Below, piece by piece: positions 39,387-51,467 of a stretch of 64,000 nucleotides of DNA (position 1 is its first letter; every line of letters starts with the position of its first letter). The notes under the pieces are model-generated. The model had not been told where the DNA came from. It searched no databases and was given only the letters and a program-made list of their open reading frames with translations. Origin of the DNA: Lonicera japonica (lineage: Eukaryota; Streptophyta; Magnoliopsida; Dipsacales; Caprifoliaceae); the NCBI GenBank assembly GCA_021464415.1, contig CM038470.1:11420394-11484393 (forward strand), read 5' to 3'. The position numbers were made by a program, and so were the translations under genes.

Positions 39387-42112
39387 GGTTAATTGTATTT
39401 TGCCCCTTTCAATTATGACTCTATTAGTACTTTACCGTATGAATTATCAATGTTAGCAATTAATGGCACAAACTATTCAATTTGTTGCAATTTACCCATT
39501 TTGGCTGACAAGGTTAAAGTTTTAAACAATTTAGGGCCTAAATGTAATTCTTGATAAATGAGGGCATCAATGTAATTTTAATTTTGGATATTTTGATAAT
39601 ATGTATATGTAAATGTAAAGAGAGCAAAATTTAAAAACATATCACAAGTCTCTTTCCCGTCTCTCTTGTTGCCAGAGCCGAAGTGGTAGATGATTTTGGC
39701 TCGACTTTGCCGGTGGATCATTGTCGCTAATTTCCTCAGCATTTTCATTGCTATTTTTGATTGGGTTTGTGGGTGGTTCATGTACTATCACTAATTTCAT
39801 CGTCTCTGTTATTCAGTTTTCTTGTTTCCCACTTGCCAATCTCAAACCAATTGTTGCCCAATAATCTAATTGACTTTTGGAGGGGGGGCGCAAAACATGG
39901 AAGAGACAACTGAAATAAAACATCAAAACTAGTCCCAAAAAAAAAAATTTGCTCTAAAAGGGATAGGAGCACAAAATTTACAAAAACCACCAACAAAATG
40001 AGGAAAACTAGATTGTTCATCAACCAATGCCAATACGCGAAAAATCAAGCGAAAGGAGACGAAAGAGAGCAGGAGGAGGGTTAAAGCGCCAATCCAAAGG
40101 AAGAGACATATGCTTAGCTTGCGTAGCCACCCAATGAGAAGGCATATTACCCTCTTTGTAAATAAAAGCATAAGAAACTCTATTGCACTTACTGGCTATA
40201 TCCCGAATAGCATCCACCATACTCGTAGAATCCCACTCGAAATAAGCCGCCTCAGATTTAATAGCATCCAAAACCACCTTGCAATCAGATTCAATAATTA
40301 CCTGAGACAAAAAACAATGAGCAGCAAAAGAGGTAGCATCCAGAATAGCTTTAGCTTCACTTTGAATAAGAAAATGACATGGAGAAATAGAAACAAAACC
40401 ATCAATCATATTGCCCAAATGATCCCTAACAATACACACTGATGTACCCATTAAGAAAGAATCAGCAAAAGCACCATCACAATTGATTTTAATCATTCCT
40501 GGACAAGGAGCCATCTATCGGCTGGGACCAGGAAAGGAGACGTCCATAAAAGACTTAAGCACAGCCTTAGAAAAAAGGTTGAAATCAATATAGCAGCAAT
40601 AACTTTTTGGTATAACTGACTTAGAGGCAGGGGTAGAACCATGGAAGATAAATTCATTTCTAGCCTTCCAAATAAACCAACACATGAAGCACACTAAAGA
40701 AAAAGCATTAATACCATCAAAATGGGTTTTTCTCCAACGAAAATATAAATTCAACAACCAAGGTTCAAACCGAGTAATAGAAGAAACATTAACCGCTAAA
40801 TTAAGCGGAGAATCACACCAAACCTTACGAACCCATGGGCAAAGAATAAAGATATGCTCAATAGATTCAACTTATTTACAACATATGGAGCAAATAGGAT
40901 CCCCAGCACATTTACAGGACCAAAGAGCTGATTTTGACGGCAATGCTTCAGACATACAACACCATAAAAACTGCCTAATTCTGGGGAAACAAGGAGCTTC
41001 CCAAATGACCTTCCAAAGAAAAGAAGGAGGCGAGAATGAAGAACAAGGAGAATGACGATTCACAACAGCAACAGAGTTCTGGACCAAGGTCATTCCCGAT
41101 TTGACCAAAAAGCTAGCATCTTTATAAAAAGGCCACACCACAAAATCAGCACTCAGAGGGTAGGCAAATCAATACTCAAAATGGCAGATGCAATATTTGG
41201 TGGAAAAATGGACAAAATAAGGGCGTAATCCCATTTACTAGTAAAAGCACTAATTAATTAGCTCACATAAATAAAAGACGGAATTTGATAATCCTTTAAG
41301 GAATGAAAACCTTTAACCCAACGATCTTCCCAAATATTAATCGAGCCACCATTACCCACTTTCCACCAGCAATTAGCTTTAATAAAATCCCTGCCATACA
41401 TAATACTCCGAAAAATCCACGAACCCTTCTTCAGCATCGACTTGAATTTATATTTTTCCTAATCTTCTCTTGGTTCTAAGGATGATGATAAAATGACAAT
41501 GACGGCCATTATCAATATCATCTCCTCCATCTTCAGCGTACATATGCATGCCTTGTTTAATAATGGTTCATCTTTGGGATGATGACCCATCCCTCTAAAT
41601 CGAAGCCTTAAATTGAATAGAACCCCATTGAAAACTTAGAAAGAGAAAGACAAAAACAGTAATGAAAATGACGATGAAATCAGCGACGATGAACCACTGG
41701 CAAAGCCGAGGAAAAATCGTCTACATTTCGGCTCTGGCAAAGAGATAGATGCAAGAGAGACATGTACTTTGTTTTTAAATTTTGCTCTCTCCCTCTCTCT
41801 CTACGTTTACATATACATATATTATCAAAAGATCTAAAATTACATTGATGCCCTCATTTATCAAGAATTATATTTAGGCCCTCTCTACGTTGACATATAC
41901 ATATATTATCAAAAGATCTAAAATTACTTTGATGCCCTCATTTATCAAGAATTATATTTAGGCCCTAAATAGTTTAAAACTTTAACTCCATCAGCCAAAA
42001 TGGATAAATTGAAACAAATTGCATAGTTAGTGGCATTAATTGCTAACATTGATCATTCATACAATAAAGTGTTAATAGGGTCATAGTTGAGATAGACAAA
42101 GTGCAATTAACC
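39387..42112. mobile_element. MULE-like element with long terminal inverted repeats
   Basis: The outer ends are GGTTAATTG and CAATTAACC, flanked by a perfect 11-bp direct repeat ATAGTTTTCCG (39376-39386 and 42113-42123). The inverted arms are long: about 39387-39765 pairs with about 41660-42112. Examples are GTTAGCAATTAATG against its complement CATTAATTGCTAAC, and TTGCCAGAGCCGAA near the inner edge. The right arm has an extra direct duplication of about 75 bp (41805-41950). Long arms and 9-11-bp duplications are typical of Mutator-like elements. No transposase is present. The interior is mostly L1-derived sequence. Confidence 0.75.
39780..41450 (-). pseudogene. L1 (LINE) fragment inside the long-TIR element
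   Basis: Read on the minus strand, 41141-40872 encodes a zinc-binding reverse-transcriptase tail (FLWKVIWEAPCFPRIRQFLW, later CAGDPICSICC). 40514-40020 encodes an RNase H-like domain (MIKINCDGAF, IVRDHLG, EAKAILDA, VIIESDCKVVLDAI). The order matches the 3' part of plant L1 ORF2. Frames are broken between them, and no reverse-transcriptase core or poly(A) tail in the expected orientation is visible, so this is a captured or eroded piece. Confidence 0.75.
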
Positions 42113-42123
42113 ATAGTTTTCCG

Positions 42124-43339
42124 TTCTTTGGAGTTGTTTTTACATAGAAAATTTCTTAATGAGAAACCAAAAGTTATTGGGGAGATGATTGAATCTTTAA
42201 CAAAAGAAGTCCAATCTACAAGACTGCAAAATCTAACCCAAAAGAAAATTGACAAAAAGATAAAGAAAAAGAAAAGAAAACAACGGGGAACGTGATTCAA
42301 TAGGATGGCTACTCCACAGATGCGTGTTCTTTTATTTCTTCCTCGTAATCTCTATCTATCTTTTCATATAGGCTTAAGATATTTATAAAAATAATTTCTT
42401 AAGATATTTAATTTTTTTCCCATTCTTTTCAAAGTAATATCCTTCTTTTGATTCCCATTTTTTTTTTAGCGAAGAAGGGTCCGTTGAATAATAATATTAA
42501 AAAAAAAATAGTTAATTTTTGTAAAGAGTTAGAAAATAAGTTGAAACATATGGTGAGATATCTTTTATAACTTTTTCAATGGATTTTTTTTAGTAGTTGA
42601 GGAAGAAATTTTTTTTACAAAAAATAAAGAAGGATGGAGGACTTCTACTCATAACAATGAGCATGAGATATAGATCATCTCATCACATGTCTCAATTTAT
42701 TTTTCAATTTCTTACACAAATTAAATATATATATATATATATATATATTTTATCATTTTTCATATTATTATCAAACGAAATATTAGATAAGAATATTTTG
42801 CATCCTTAGGTTGTAATAGGGGTTGGAGTTTCATTTGCTTAACCCTCTTGCCGAATTAAATGGGAAAAAGTAAAAGCTTTCAGAGCCAATAATTAGTAAC
42901 AAAATACTGTGGATTCAATTTGATGGCGAGCTGTTAGTCGACCATCGGGATCACCTCAATATTTCAACATATATTAGTTTTAATTGCTTTTTTTTTTGGT
43001 TTTTAAACAAATCTATATAGTCAGGTTCAGGAGAAAGAAATAACTTGTAAAATTGGTGAGAGTTAAACTATAAGAGCATCTCCATAATGTTATTGTTAAT
43101 TTTAGCTAGTGAAAAATATTTTGTGTTATATGGCTAGCCATTTAGCTAGCCTCTTGCTTTCTTTAATTAATAATATAATATAAATAATAATTTTATCTTC
43201 ATAAATTTGCTTGTCTGATGACATATGTGATTAACAACGAAATGACATATGTGATTAATTTTAATATGTGACTTTTTCAACATTTTCTAGGACCTATTGA
43301 AATAATGACATATGTAATTAAGGAGTGAATAATTTTAGA
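42124..43339. other. AT-rich spacer
   Basis: No gene is recognised. There is an (AT)n run at 42726-42749. A MITE-like start AGAGCATCTCCATAATG occurs at 43074, with GCTAGCCATTTAGCTAGCC palindromes at 43131-43152. Confidence 0.45.
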
Positions 43340-43399
43340 CTTATTGGAGTGTAAAAGTGTATGTTAGTGAATAAATATTGATAAAGTAGATTAATTGGT

Positions 43400-44211
43400 C
43401 AATTTGCTCCGACAGCCTCATTTCGGCACGTGGCCTCTTACGTCTGCGGCATGATTACCCTTCTACAAATGGTGCTCGAGAGCTCTGCTCACGAGCTGGT
43501 CAGAAGCCAGAGTTCCAGCGGATGTGGGTGTTCAATTTGGAGGTCTATCTTCGAGCAACATATTACGGAGTTCAGAGGACAGAGCTCTTCCAGCGAGTTT
43601 CGAGCTTCCTGGCCAACCATTGCATCATAAAAGGTATAGACGGCGTGGGCGACAACTACCAACTCCGCTAGCGTTGCAGAACCTTCCTCAATGGTATTAA
43701 ATGCATACCAACTATATTTAATGCATTGAAATCCACGGAGAAGCAATGTCAAAGTTGGTGATGTCCAGGGATGGCCTCAGACCTACTTTGTGAACTCCTC
43801 CACACGTTTCTTCTCTTTCATATATATATATATATATGAGAAGTATTTATTTCTCTCAACAATCGAGTAACTCAACATTCAAGCAACAAACAATTAGCAA
43901 TTAAGAGAGAACTAAAGAGTATACTACAGAGCTCCTAACATAAAGAGTCTGGAACTTATGTGGCTTAAAAATACTCTTGTTATAATCTTGTGAGGATAAA
44001 ATAGCTAGAGAGATTTTGTAAGCTTGTAATACTAATTCAGTCATTATAATACAAATCAATTCGAGCTCCTAGATCTATTCTACAGAGGAGAACTAATCCA
44101 TATTTTCATATAAGGGGAACCTCCCTATGTATCTTTGACTCTTTTAGTTCATTTTAGTTATTACTCCAATTGTTTAAACTAGTCATTTGACTGTTTGATC
44201 GAAACTAACAT
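43400..44211 (+). other. Possible solo LTR or promoter-bearing retroelement relic
   Basis: A moderately GC-rich block (43410-43800) is followed by a TATA repeat (43819-43840), then a purine- and AAC-rich leader and TTCAGTCATTATAATAC. It ends near GATCGAAACTAACA at 44211. This layout resembles the U3-R-U5 order of an LTR. I found no matching duplicate or target-site repeat, so the call is tentative. Confidence 0.3.
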
Positions 44212-44843
44212 TATTCAATTTTTCACACCAACAAATATTGTGTAACTTAGTAAGTAAAAAGTGATGATGTAACACACTAGCAAATGAAAAAATAACAACT
44301 CCATTATATATATATAGATAAAACTGCATACGTGAAAAGATGTCATACTTTTGGACAAATTACAGTAGGTCGAACTATAAAAGTTAAAAACAAATAAAAA
44401 AGGAACCACTATTTTTGTTTCTCTATAGATTTTATTACTCTTTATGTCTCTTCTCCTTTGATCTCATTTGAACTCGTGAATAACAAAGTTGGCAACAATG
44501 CTGCTTTTACATACCCACCACCACCAATAACAAGTACCCCCTCCTTTCTCTCTCTGGCGGTTGAAAGTTTAAACTGTTCATGGACTTCACGTCTTCACCT
44601 CCACTTGCCGCCTTCAATTAATGTTTTATAGCTGACTTCACGTTCATTCATCTCTCTCTCTCTATATATATATATACACATACACATACACAGAACTCCT
44701 GAACCACAACTTCCAAAGTCTTCCAACTCAACTCTTTCGCTCCCCACCTTTATCTTTCTTCGGAAAAATCATATTCTCCTTGCAACCCAACTTATAAAGG
44801 AAAAAATAAGGTTTTTTGCTGATCGTATAAGGGTGGACGAAAT
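44212..44843. other. Promoter region and 5' leader of the DUF547 gene
   Basis: A (CT)n run at 44651-44662 and TATATATATATA at 44663-44674 lie about 170-190 bases before the start codon, a plausible core promoter. No other gene is seen. Confidence 0.4.
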
Positions 44844-47800
44844 ATGAAATTTGAAGACTTGTTGATGCAACCGAGCGATGAGAAACAGAAAAGAGTTGAT
44901 CTCCAGGACGAGGTAATACACAATTCAGTACTCTTTCGGTTCAAGCCTTTTGTTTCCCAGAATTGGTAATTTTGCATGTGAAATTTGAGTTTTAGCAAAG
45001 AAGTTGATACTATGTCACTCGAATGCTCACAAACTTTATTCATGGGAGCTCAAAAACTCAAAGCACAAGAGTAACCAATCCCTAAAAAAAAAAATTCAGT
45101 CCCACATAAAATGTTATGTAATGCTTCGCAGGTAGAGAAGTTGCAAACAGAATTAGATGGGGAAATTAAACTTAACATGGTTTTGCAATGTGCAATGGAA
45201 GGTCCTGTCAATTCTTGTCCATGTCTCTCCTCATTCCTTCCACTTAAGGTACCGACTTTTGAGCTTTCTTTTTAGTATAATCTTCCTCTCAATTGGAGGA
45301 AAGAAAACTGTATTGGCTTACTGAAAAACACTGTAACCGACCCAATTTTATGTGCGGTAACATAATAAAGACAAATAAAACCACAATCACGCAATCACAG
45401 GGCACACTTCACAGCTAATACAACTACACAAATCGATATTCTAGCAATTAGAACTATCCAGGACTAGCTTTCGTATAAAAATTGAGGCTCAACTCACACT
45501 CGGCCCATTTTGAGCTTTGATGCGTATAGTCTGGTTCCTTATCAACCATTTCTTCAAGTTTGTTTGGTGGGTCAATCCCTTAAGACTCAACCAAGCTCAC
45601 TCCTTCGTATTGCGTTTGTATCAAATTGATGGTTTCAACTAACAATTGCCCAACTATCTAACCCATTACCCATTACCTTTATCCAATAGTAGTGGCCGCC
45701 ATCTATGTAATAACCTTTGTTGTTGTAGGTGGGCTGCTATACTTGCCCGTTGTGGCCATAGTAGGTACATGCAGGCTCCACACTATGGGTTTTCCTCACC
45801 ACTTGGGTAAGGTGAACTGATGTGTCATACACCTGTAGTCACTAATCCTTCTTAGTATTGGACCTTTTAAGGAAAACGAGTTTGAACACTAAGTGGAGAT
45901 TATCTTACTGGGTTAGACCTAGATGTGACAATCTACCTAGTAAATGTCTACGTCTATCCCTTTTCAAGTAGGTTTGTCAAATACAACATAGACAAGATTC
46001 GAATTGATATGAAGAAATGGATATTCAAGTGTAGGTCCAAGTGCTGCTTGCAGAACTAGCAATGGTGGAGGAAGAGATTACTTGGCTTGAAAGAAAAGTT
46101 GATGAGGTGAAACTAAGCTTATATCAAGAGAAGAAACAGAACAAAGAGTGGAAATTAGCACAGTTAAAAGATCCGCAGCAGCAACCAAAGCAACGGCGAC
46201 ACAAGCAATTACCCAGCAGACACGGAACTCGAACAGAACTCAAGGATTGCGAATTATTTTCAAGATCACAGAATTATGATGAGTTTAAAAGTTATCGAGT
46301 TGTCAGAGAAAGAAGAGCCTCTGTTGGTTCTTCCATTGACATTCAGAGCATGTCTTCCTTGAGGGCCAGTGGTAAGTTAAATTTTTCTAAACGTTATATA
46401 TATATAGTGAAAATTCGAGTCAGGCCCGTGCATTTGTAAAAAATTTAGCCACCCCATGTTTGCTAAATGCCGACGTCCTCCCAGTGTTTTATAATTTTGT
46501 CCGGAACCATCCCTTGTTCAAACACAAGCATTCGTCAAAAATATTTTTTCAATGTCGAGATAACCCTTTTGAAAAATATTGAGGGTCATACACTTTATAA
46601 TAATAATAATAATAATTAAAAAAAGAAAAAGAAAAAGACAAACATTCTTTCATTGTTTGTAACGTAGTGTAATTTTGCTTCTATTGACGGTTTGCTAACA
46701 CAGAGGTCTATGGACATTTTCGCAGAACTCAAGGGAGGTCGGTGGGATTTTCACAAAAACATAGGGGATTTTCTCTTTGCCGTTAGGCATTCTATCTCTT
46801 TTGTAGTTTTGTTGTTTTGCCTCTTTGTATTTTCTTTTGATAATAATAATAAAAAAGAAACATCCAGATCGTTGTCAAAAAAATAGGTCCAACCTAAATA
46901 CACCATATGTATACATACATGCACATCACGTGTTTTTAGCTCTTACGATTACTGTTTTGGGGGACAGATGATTTGGATGAGAATCCAAGGTACCACAGAA
47001 GAAATCAAAACCCTAGCCATGTCGACACAGAAATTAGTATTGAGAAACCAAATACGCTCTCGGAAGAACTGATTAAGTGCTTGATAGGCATATATCTCAA
47101 ACTGAACCAGCCACCGATGGACCGCATTGGATCATCTATGATCCCAAACCATACTCTCTCCTGCATGAACTCAAAAGGCTTCATCTCGAAAAACTCCTTC
47201 AATTGTATTTGTAATGTACCTACATCTTCACGTGATGATACTACATCAAATATTGACCCTTACGGCATATCACTGGATATAGACGGTATCAACAGAGATG
47301 TGGGTCCCTACAAGAAGTTCATACAAATAACAAGAAGCTCACTCGACATGAGCCATGTTTCTGAATGTTTTCTGGCTATGGGAAAATTGAGGTAGTTTCT
47401 TGGGTTTCCAACAAAATTATTGTTATTTTAGAAGATACTTATAGGCTATTTTGACTTTGCCCCCTATTCTTAATGTGAAATTAGACTCACCCCCAGTTTT
47501 CATGATCAGACTTTGCTCTCTGTATGCGGTGGAATCTCAAAGAATTATGTAAAACTAAGGGTCAATGTCTAATTTTTTTTGTAGTAGTCCTTTGAGTTAC
47601 CCCCGAAACCAAAAAAAGTAAAATACACAGAGAGTTTTATGTATTTCTTTGAGATTCCTGGCATGCAAGGGGCAAAAATAACAATTTTGAAAACAGGGGC
47701 AAGTCTAATTTCACATATAAATTGTGGGGAAAGTAAAAAATGTCCATATTTATATAGACACCTACCTTACGTGCTACTTTGTTGCAGGCTTTTGATGCAT

Positions 47801-50030
47801 AAACTCTCCAGTGCAGACTTAACTTTCTTGACGTACAAGCAGAAGTTAGCGTTCTGGATCAACATCTACAATGCCTGCATAATGCATGTACTGTAAGACA
47901 TCTTAAGCCACATGGAACGAAGGGCAGCCCTTTTGCCAAAGTGGCTTCAGTTGTACAATGCTTTAACAAAAGCCAAAACAACATTGGCAGTAGAGCCACA
48001 CAAAACGAAAACAATATACATCTGACTTATGAGTGACAAGTAATTTATCTTATATTACAGGCATTTCTACAACATGGGTTGCCTTCATCACAGGAGAAAT
48101 TACTGGCACTGATGAACAAGGTATACATATACATTAAATATATGTATGCATGTATGTAATAATATGGACATATGGAGCATCACTTTGAAGAGCATCCTTT
48201 TAACTAAAGAATGGACTCCCTCTCTTGAAGGGGTAAATGGTTTAGTTTTTTGATAAAATTTGGTGGAGATAATCTCCTCGATGTTAGATCATCTCCACAT
48301 AATTTCATCAAAAAGTTCAATCAGAAAATGGGTGAGATGACGATCAAATAATTCAACAACCGGGATATGCACATATATAACAAATTGAATTTTGATGAAA
48401 CTTGGCAGAGATGATCCATCCGTTATGGAGATAAAAAGCCATTTACCCCTAAAAAGAGGGAGTCCATTCTTTAGTTAAAAGAAGGATGCCTTTCATAGTA
48501 TATATGTATATGTGTGTATACATGTATGCGCATGTGTATGTCAATGTCTTGGCACACAACTATTTGATACTTCTCATGAATAAGGTTATACATAGCAGTC
48601 ACTAAAGGACCAATTGATCACAAACAACATAGAGTAACTGAAACTTGAGTTCAGATATTTTAATGCAATCTTGAAGAGGAAACCGTACAGAATAAGTAAT
48701 GCTGACCTCATAACATTAGCTGGTGCGTTTCTGACCCAGGCAGCAATGAATGTGGGTGGCATTGTACTAAATGCTTTGGCAATCGAGCACTTCATTCTTC
48801 GGCATCCATCTGACTCCATCCAGGTGAGTAGACACACACACACATACACACACATATATATCTACCTAGTAAATGTTACACCCTCCATTTCAAATTAAGA
48901 GTCAACTTTCTAAAAGTTAATGTGATACAGCTATGTTAAACTTTTATTATAATACTTGACAACTACGTTGATGTCCTGTCACGTTACCCCTTTTTAGATG
49001 AAGGGTACTCACAGAAGTCCATAATATTTCTTGATATATTTTCAAAATGACTTAATTTGAGATTAAGGGAGTATCTCTCACCAAGTATCTGGATCCAATA
49101 TGCACTAAAAAGCTTCCACATCCCGTGGTGCATTAAAGCAGTTTTGAAGATCAAGTGGATCTAAACATAGTGGTGAATAAAATTGATCATAACAATAATT
49201 CTAGAGGGATTCAGGATTGTGACTCAAAAAGGTGATTAGGATGATGTGACACAAGTGCATTGGTCATTTGGGTGGAATGATTAGAGTGTGTCCCACCCAC
49301 CAACCAATGAACTTATGGCACATCATCTTAGTCACTTTTTTGAGTCCCAAAATTGAGACCCCCAAAAATTACTCTTATGACAATACAAAATTCAATGCGT
49401 GTATATAGAGAGAGAGAGGAGAGAGATCCCATCTAAACCTTAATCTCTACTACGTTCCCAAAGTTCTTGTTTTATGTATTTGACATATTTATATTTGATA
49501 AACAAGGGGCCAGCCGATGAGAAGGAAATGCTACTAAGACATGCCTATGGGCTGGGGTACCCAGAACCCAATGTGACATTTGCTCTTTGTCGAGGCAGCT
49601 GGTCTTCACCAGCAGTAAGTTCATTACTGCTTCAATATATTTCACCGGAAGGCTTCACCTATAGGATAGTTGTGTTTAAAAAGCTTAACTAGGGTGATTT
49701 TGTGATTTACAGTTAAGGGTTTACACACCAGATGAAATTGTGGATGAACTGGGGAGAGCAAGAGTGGAGTATCTAGAAGCTTCTGTGGGAGTAACAAGCA
49801 AGAAGAAGATTATGGTACCAAAGCTTCTACAATGGCACATGAGAGACTTTGCAGATGACATCGAGTCATTATTAGAATGGATATACAGCCAATTGCCACA
49901 ATATGGCTCGCAGAAAAGGCTGATAATGGAGTGTTTGAATGGTGAAACAAAGTCTCCTCTAGCAAAAATAGTTGAAATTCAACCTTATGCATCTGAATTC
50001 CGCTACTTAATGCCCTTGCGAGCAAAATGA
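44844..50030 (+). CDS. MIP1-type leucine-zipper / DUF547 protein
   Basis: Nine exons (44844-44912, 45132-45248, 46035-46371, 46968-47391, 47788-47887, 48061-48120, 48740-48823, 49507-49614, 49713-50030) give 538 residues. The N-terminal part is a coiled coil: VDLQDEVEKLQTELDGEIKL, then LAELAMVEEEITWLERKVDEV. It matches the leucine zipper of ternary complex factor MIP1. The C-terminal DUF547 domain includes LTYKQKLAFWINIYNACIMH, NVGGIVLNALAIEHFILR, HAYGLGYPEPNVTFALCRGS and LLQWHMRDFADD. The biochemical role of DUF547 is not established; MIP1 relatives bind MADS-domain complexes. Exon 5 is best ended at a weak GTACTG donor, because the next exon then reads AFLQHGLP. Introns 4, 6 and 7 contain MITEs. 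Intron 2 (45249-46034) holds about 650 bp of unclassified insertion. Confidence 0.9.
47452..47742. repeat. Foldback MITE copy C in DUF547 intron 4
   Basis: It has the same arms as the elements in the RlmN gene: GACTTTGCCCCCTATTC and GTGAAATTAGACTCACCCC on the left, AAGTCTAATTTCACATATA and GGGGAAAGT on the right. It confirms a dispersed family in introns. Confidence 0.65.
48187..48502. mobile_element. MITE with about 50-bp inverted repeats in DUF547 intron 6
   Basis: The left arm TTAACTAAAGAATGGACTCC, followed by CTCTCTTGAAGGGGTAAATGG, pairs with the right arm CCATTTACCCCTAAAAAGAG, followed by GGAGTCCATTCTTTAGTTAA. The inner part also folds (TTTTGATAAAATTTGGTGGA against TTTTGATGAAACTTGGCAGA in inverted context). 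There is no ORF. A diverged relative may lie at about 22150-22480 in RlmN intron 9. Confidence 0.7.
48880..49072. mobile_element. Stowaway-like MITE in DUF547 intron 7
   Basis: It starts CACCCTCCATTTCAAATTAA and ends TTAATTTGAGATTAAGGGAG. Size and termini fit the Stowaway group. Confidence 0.6.
49193..49381. repeat. Inverted-repeat element in DUF547 intron 7
   Basis: The left arm GTGACTCAAAAAGGTGATTA, then GGATGATGTG, pairs with the right arm CACATCATCTTAGTCACTTT, then TTTGAGTC. The total is about 190 bp, MITE-like, with no ORF. Confidence 0.55.
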
Positions 50031-51467
50031 CAGAAGAAAATCCATATCCTGAAGAGAGTAACAGAGCTCACATATACATACCTCTTGAAATTTTATGTAA
50101 AGTATAATATAATGATTCATAATAATCTCATTCTCATTAAAACTCTGACTCGGGAGTTTTACGCTCAAGCGAAAGAAAGTTGTAAACGTACAAGTACCGG
50201 CCCATTCACCACCTGTGGCAGGTTAAGTCAAACCAACCACCTACGAGAACTGAAAGAGACTCTACAGATCCCAAAGATTAGAAAACGGGGGACGATTTTC
50301 GAGTACGAAGCTTTTTGGTAGTAGTCAGATAGTTGATCCAAAATTTCAAGAGTACACATACCTCTTGTAATTTTATGGAAAGTATATTATTATGATTCAT
50401 AATAATCTGATTCTCACTAAAACTCTGAGAGTTTCTGGCCCATGTTTTACAGTCTGTTTGTTTTGACCTTCTGAAGTCTGAACAGCCAAAATTCAGACTT
50501 CAGAGGTGAGTTAAGGTGTTTGTGGTTAAAAATTCAGAAGCAATTTCTTAATATGTGCCTGAATCATTCAGAGGCTCTTCTACCTCGTAATGTCATTAAT
50601 GAAGCCCGAATGGTTTGCATAAAACCACTTTTTCCCTCAACCTAACAGTTTTGACCATACTTTAAAAGATAAAAGAAGGGGGCATAATGGTCAAAGTAAA
50701 TCGACAACTATGAAGCACGGATTTTTCTAAAGGGTCAGCGAATCTAGCGCGGTGCGAATCAGGTGCAGGTGCGGCCCCGATTCGGCACCTATTCACACCT
50801 GAGGAGAATCGGAATTAATTGTTTACTTTTAATTTCCGATTCGTCGAGGATTCTGTCAAAATTCGTGAGGGATTCGGGAAGAACCCTTTTTCTCTTTTTT
50901 TAATTAAAATTGACTTTTTTAAAAAAAGAAAAAAGAAAAGTATTTTTAACTTTTAAGTTTTATCCTTTTAACTTTTAATAGATTGTTACTTTTTATTATC
51001 TTCCTAATTCATTGTTGATTATAGGTAATTCTTAAACATGCAATCTAATTAACTAATGTAAATTTATATTATTATTTTATTACCCGCCGGCCGCCGCACC
51101 CCACCCTGTTTTTCTGAAAATTCTCGAATCGCGTCGCAATAGAATCCCGCATCCGTGCTTCATTGATCAACAACAATCTTCCACACATATTTATTTCAAA
51201 TACCAGAGTATCTCAACGTGCATATATACAAAGAATTCACTCCAAAAAACACACAAATTAGGCTTGATATGGGCTATCATCTCTAAAATGGACCTAATCA
51301 GAAGCAACCCTAATCTTTCACTAAAATAATCTCATGGCACAGATCAAGAAAGCAACATTAAATGCAATAGATGTACATGCTTAACATAATCTTTGTGGAT
51401 ATGACTGCAAAGGTCCATCGGTTCTGAAACTTTACAATCAATGAGTATCCATCAACCTTACAAACCG
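50031..51467. other. Spacer between convergent DUF547 and AP3B genes
   Basis: This holds both presumed 3'UTRs and at least two repeats. GTCTGTTTGTTTTGACC at 50451 starts a block with GAAGTCTGAACAG / AATTCAGACTTCAGAGG arms. A second element has perfect 13-bp inverted ends ATGAAGCACGGAT (50710-50722) and ATCCGTGCTTCAT (51151-51163). No gene was seen. Confidence 0.5.
50710..51163. mobile_element. Putative small DNA transposon with 13-bp inverted ends
   Basis: ATGAAGCACGGAT and its exact reverse complement bound 454 bp. The inner flanks are GC-rich and rich in CGATTCG and GAATCG motifs on both sides, with an AT-rich centre. No clear target duplication was found, and there is no coding content. 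Confidence 0.5.

Noticed and set aside
40110..40442. 110-codon plus-strand frame
   Set aside because: It is the antisense shadow of the L1 RNase H-like domain on the minus strand.
43400..44211. Integrated pararetrovirus promoter region
   Set aside because: The TATA and leader layout fits equally well with an LTR. No viral coding sequence is nearby, so only a tentative LTR-like label is given.
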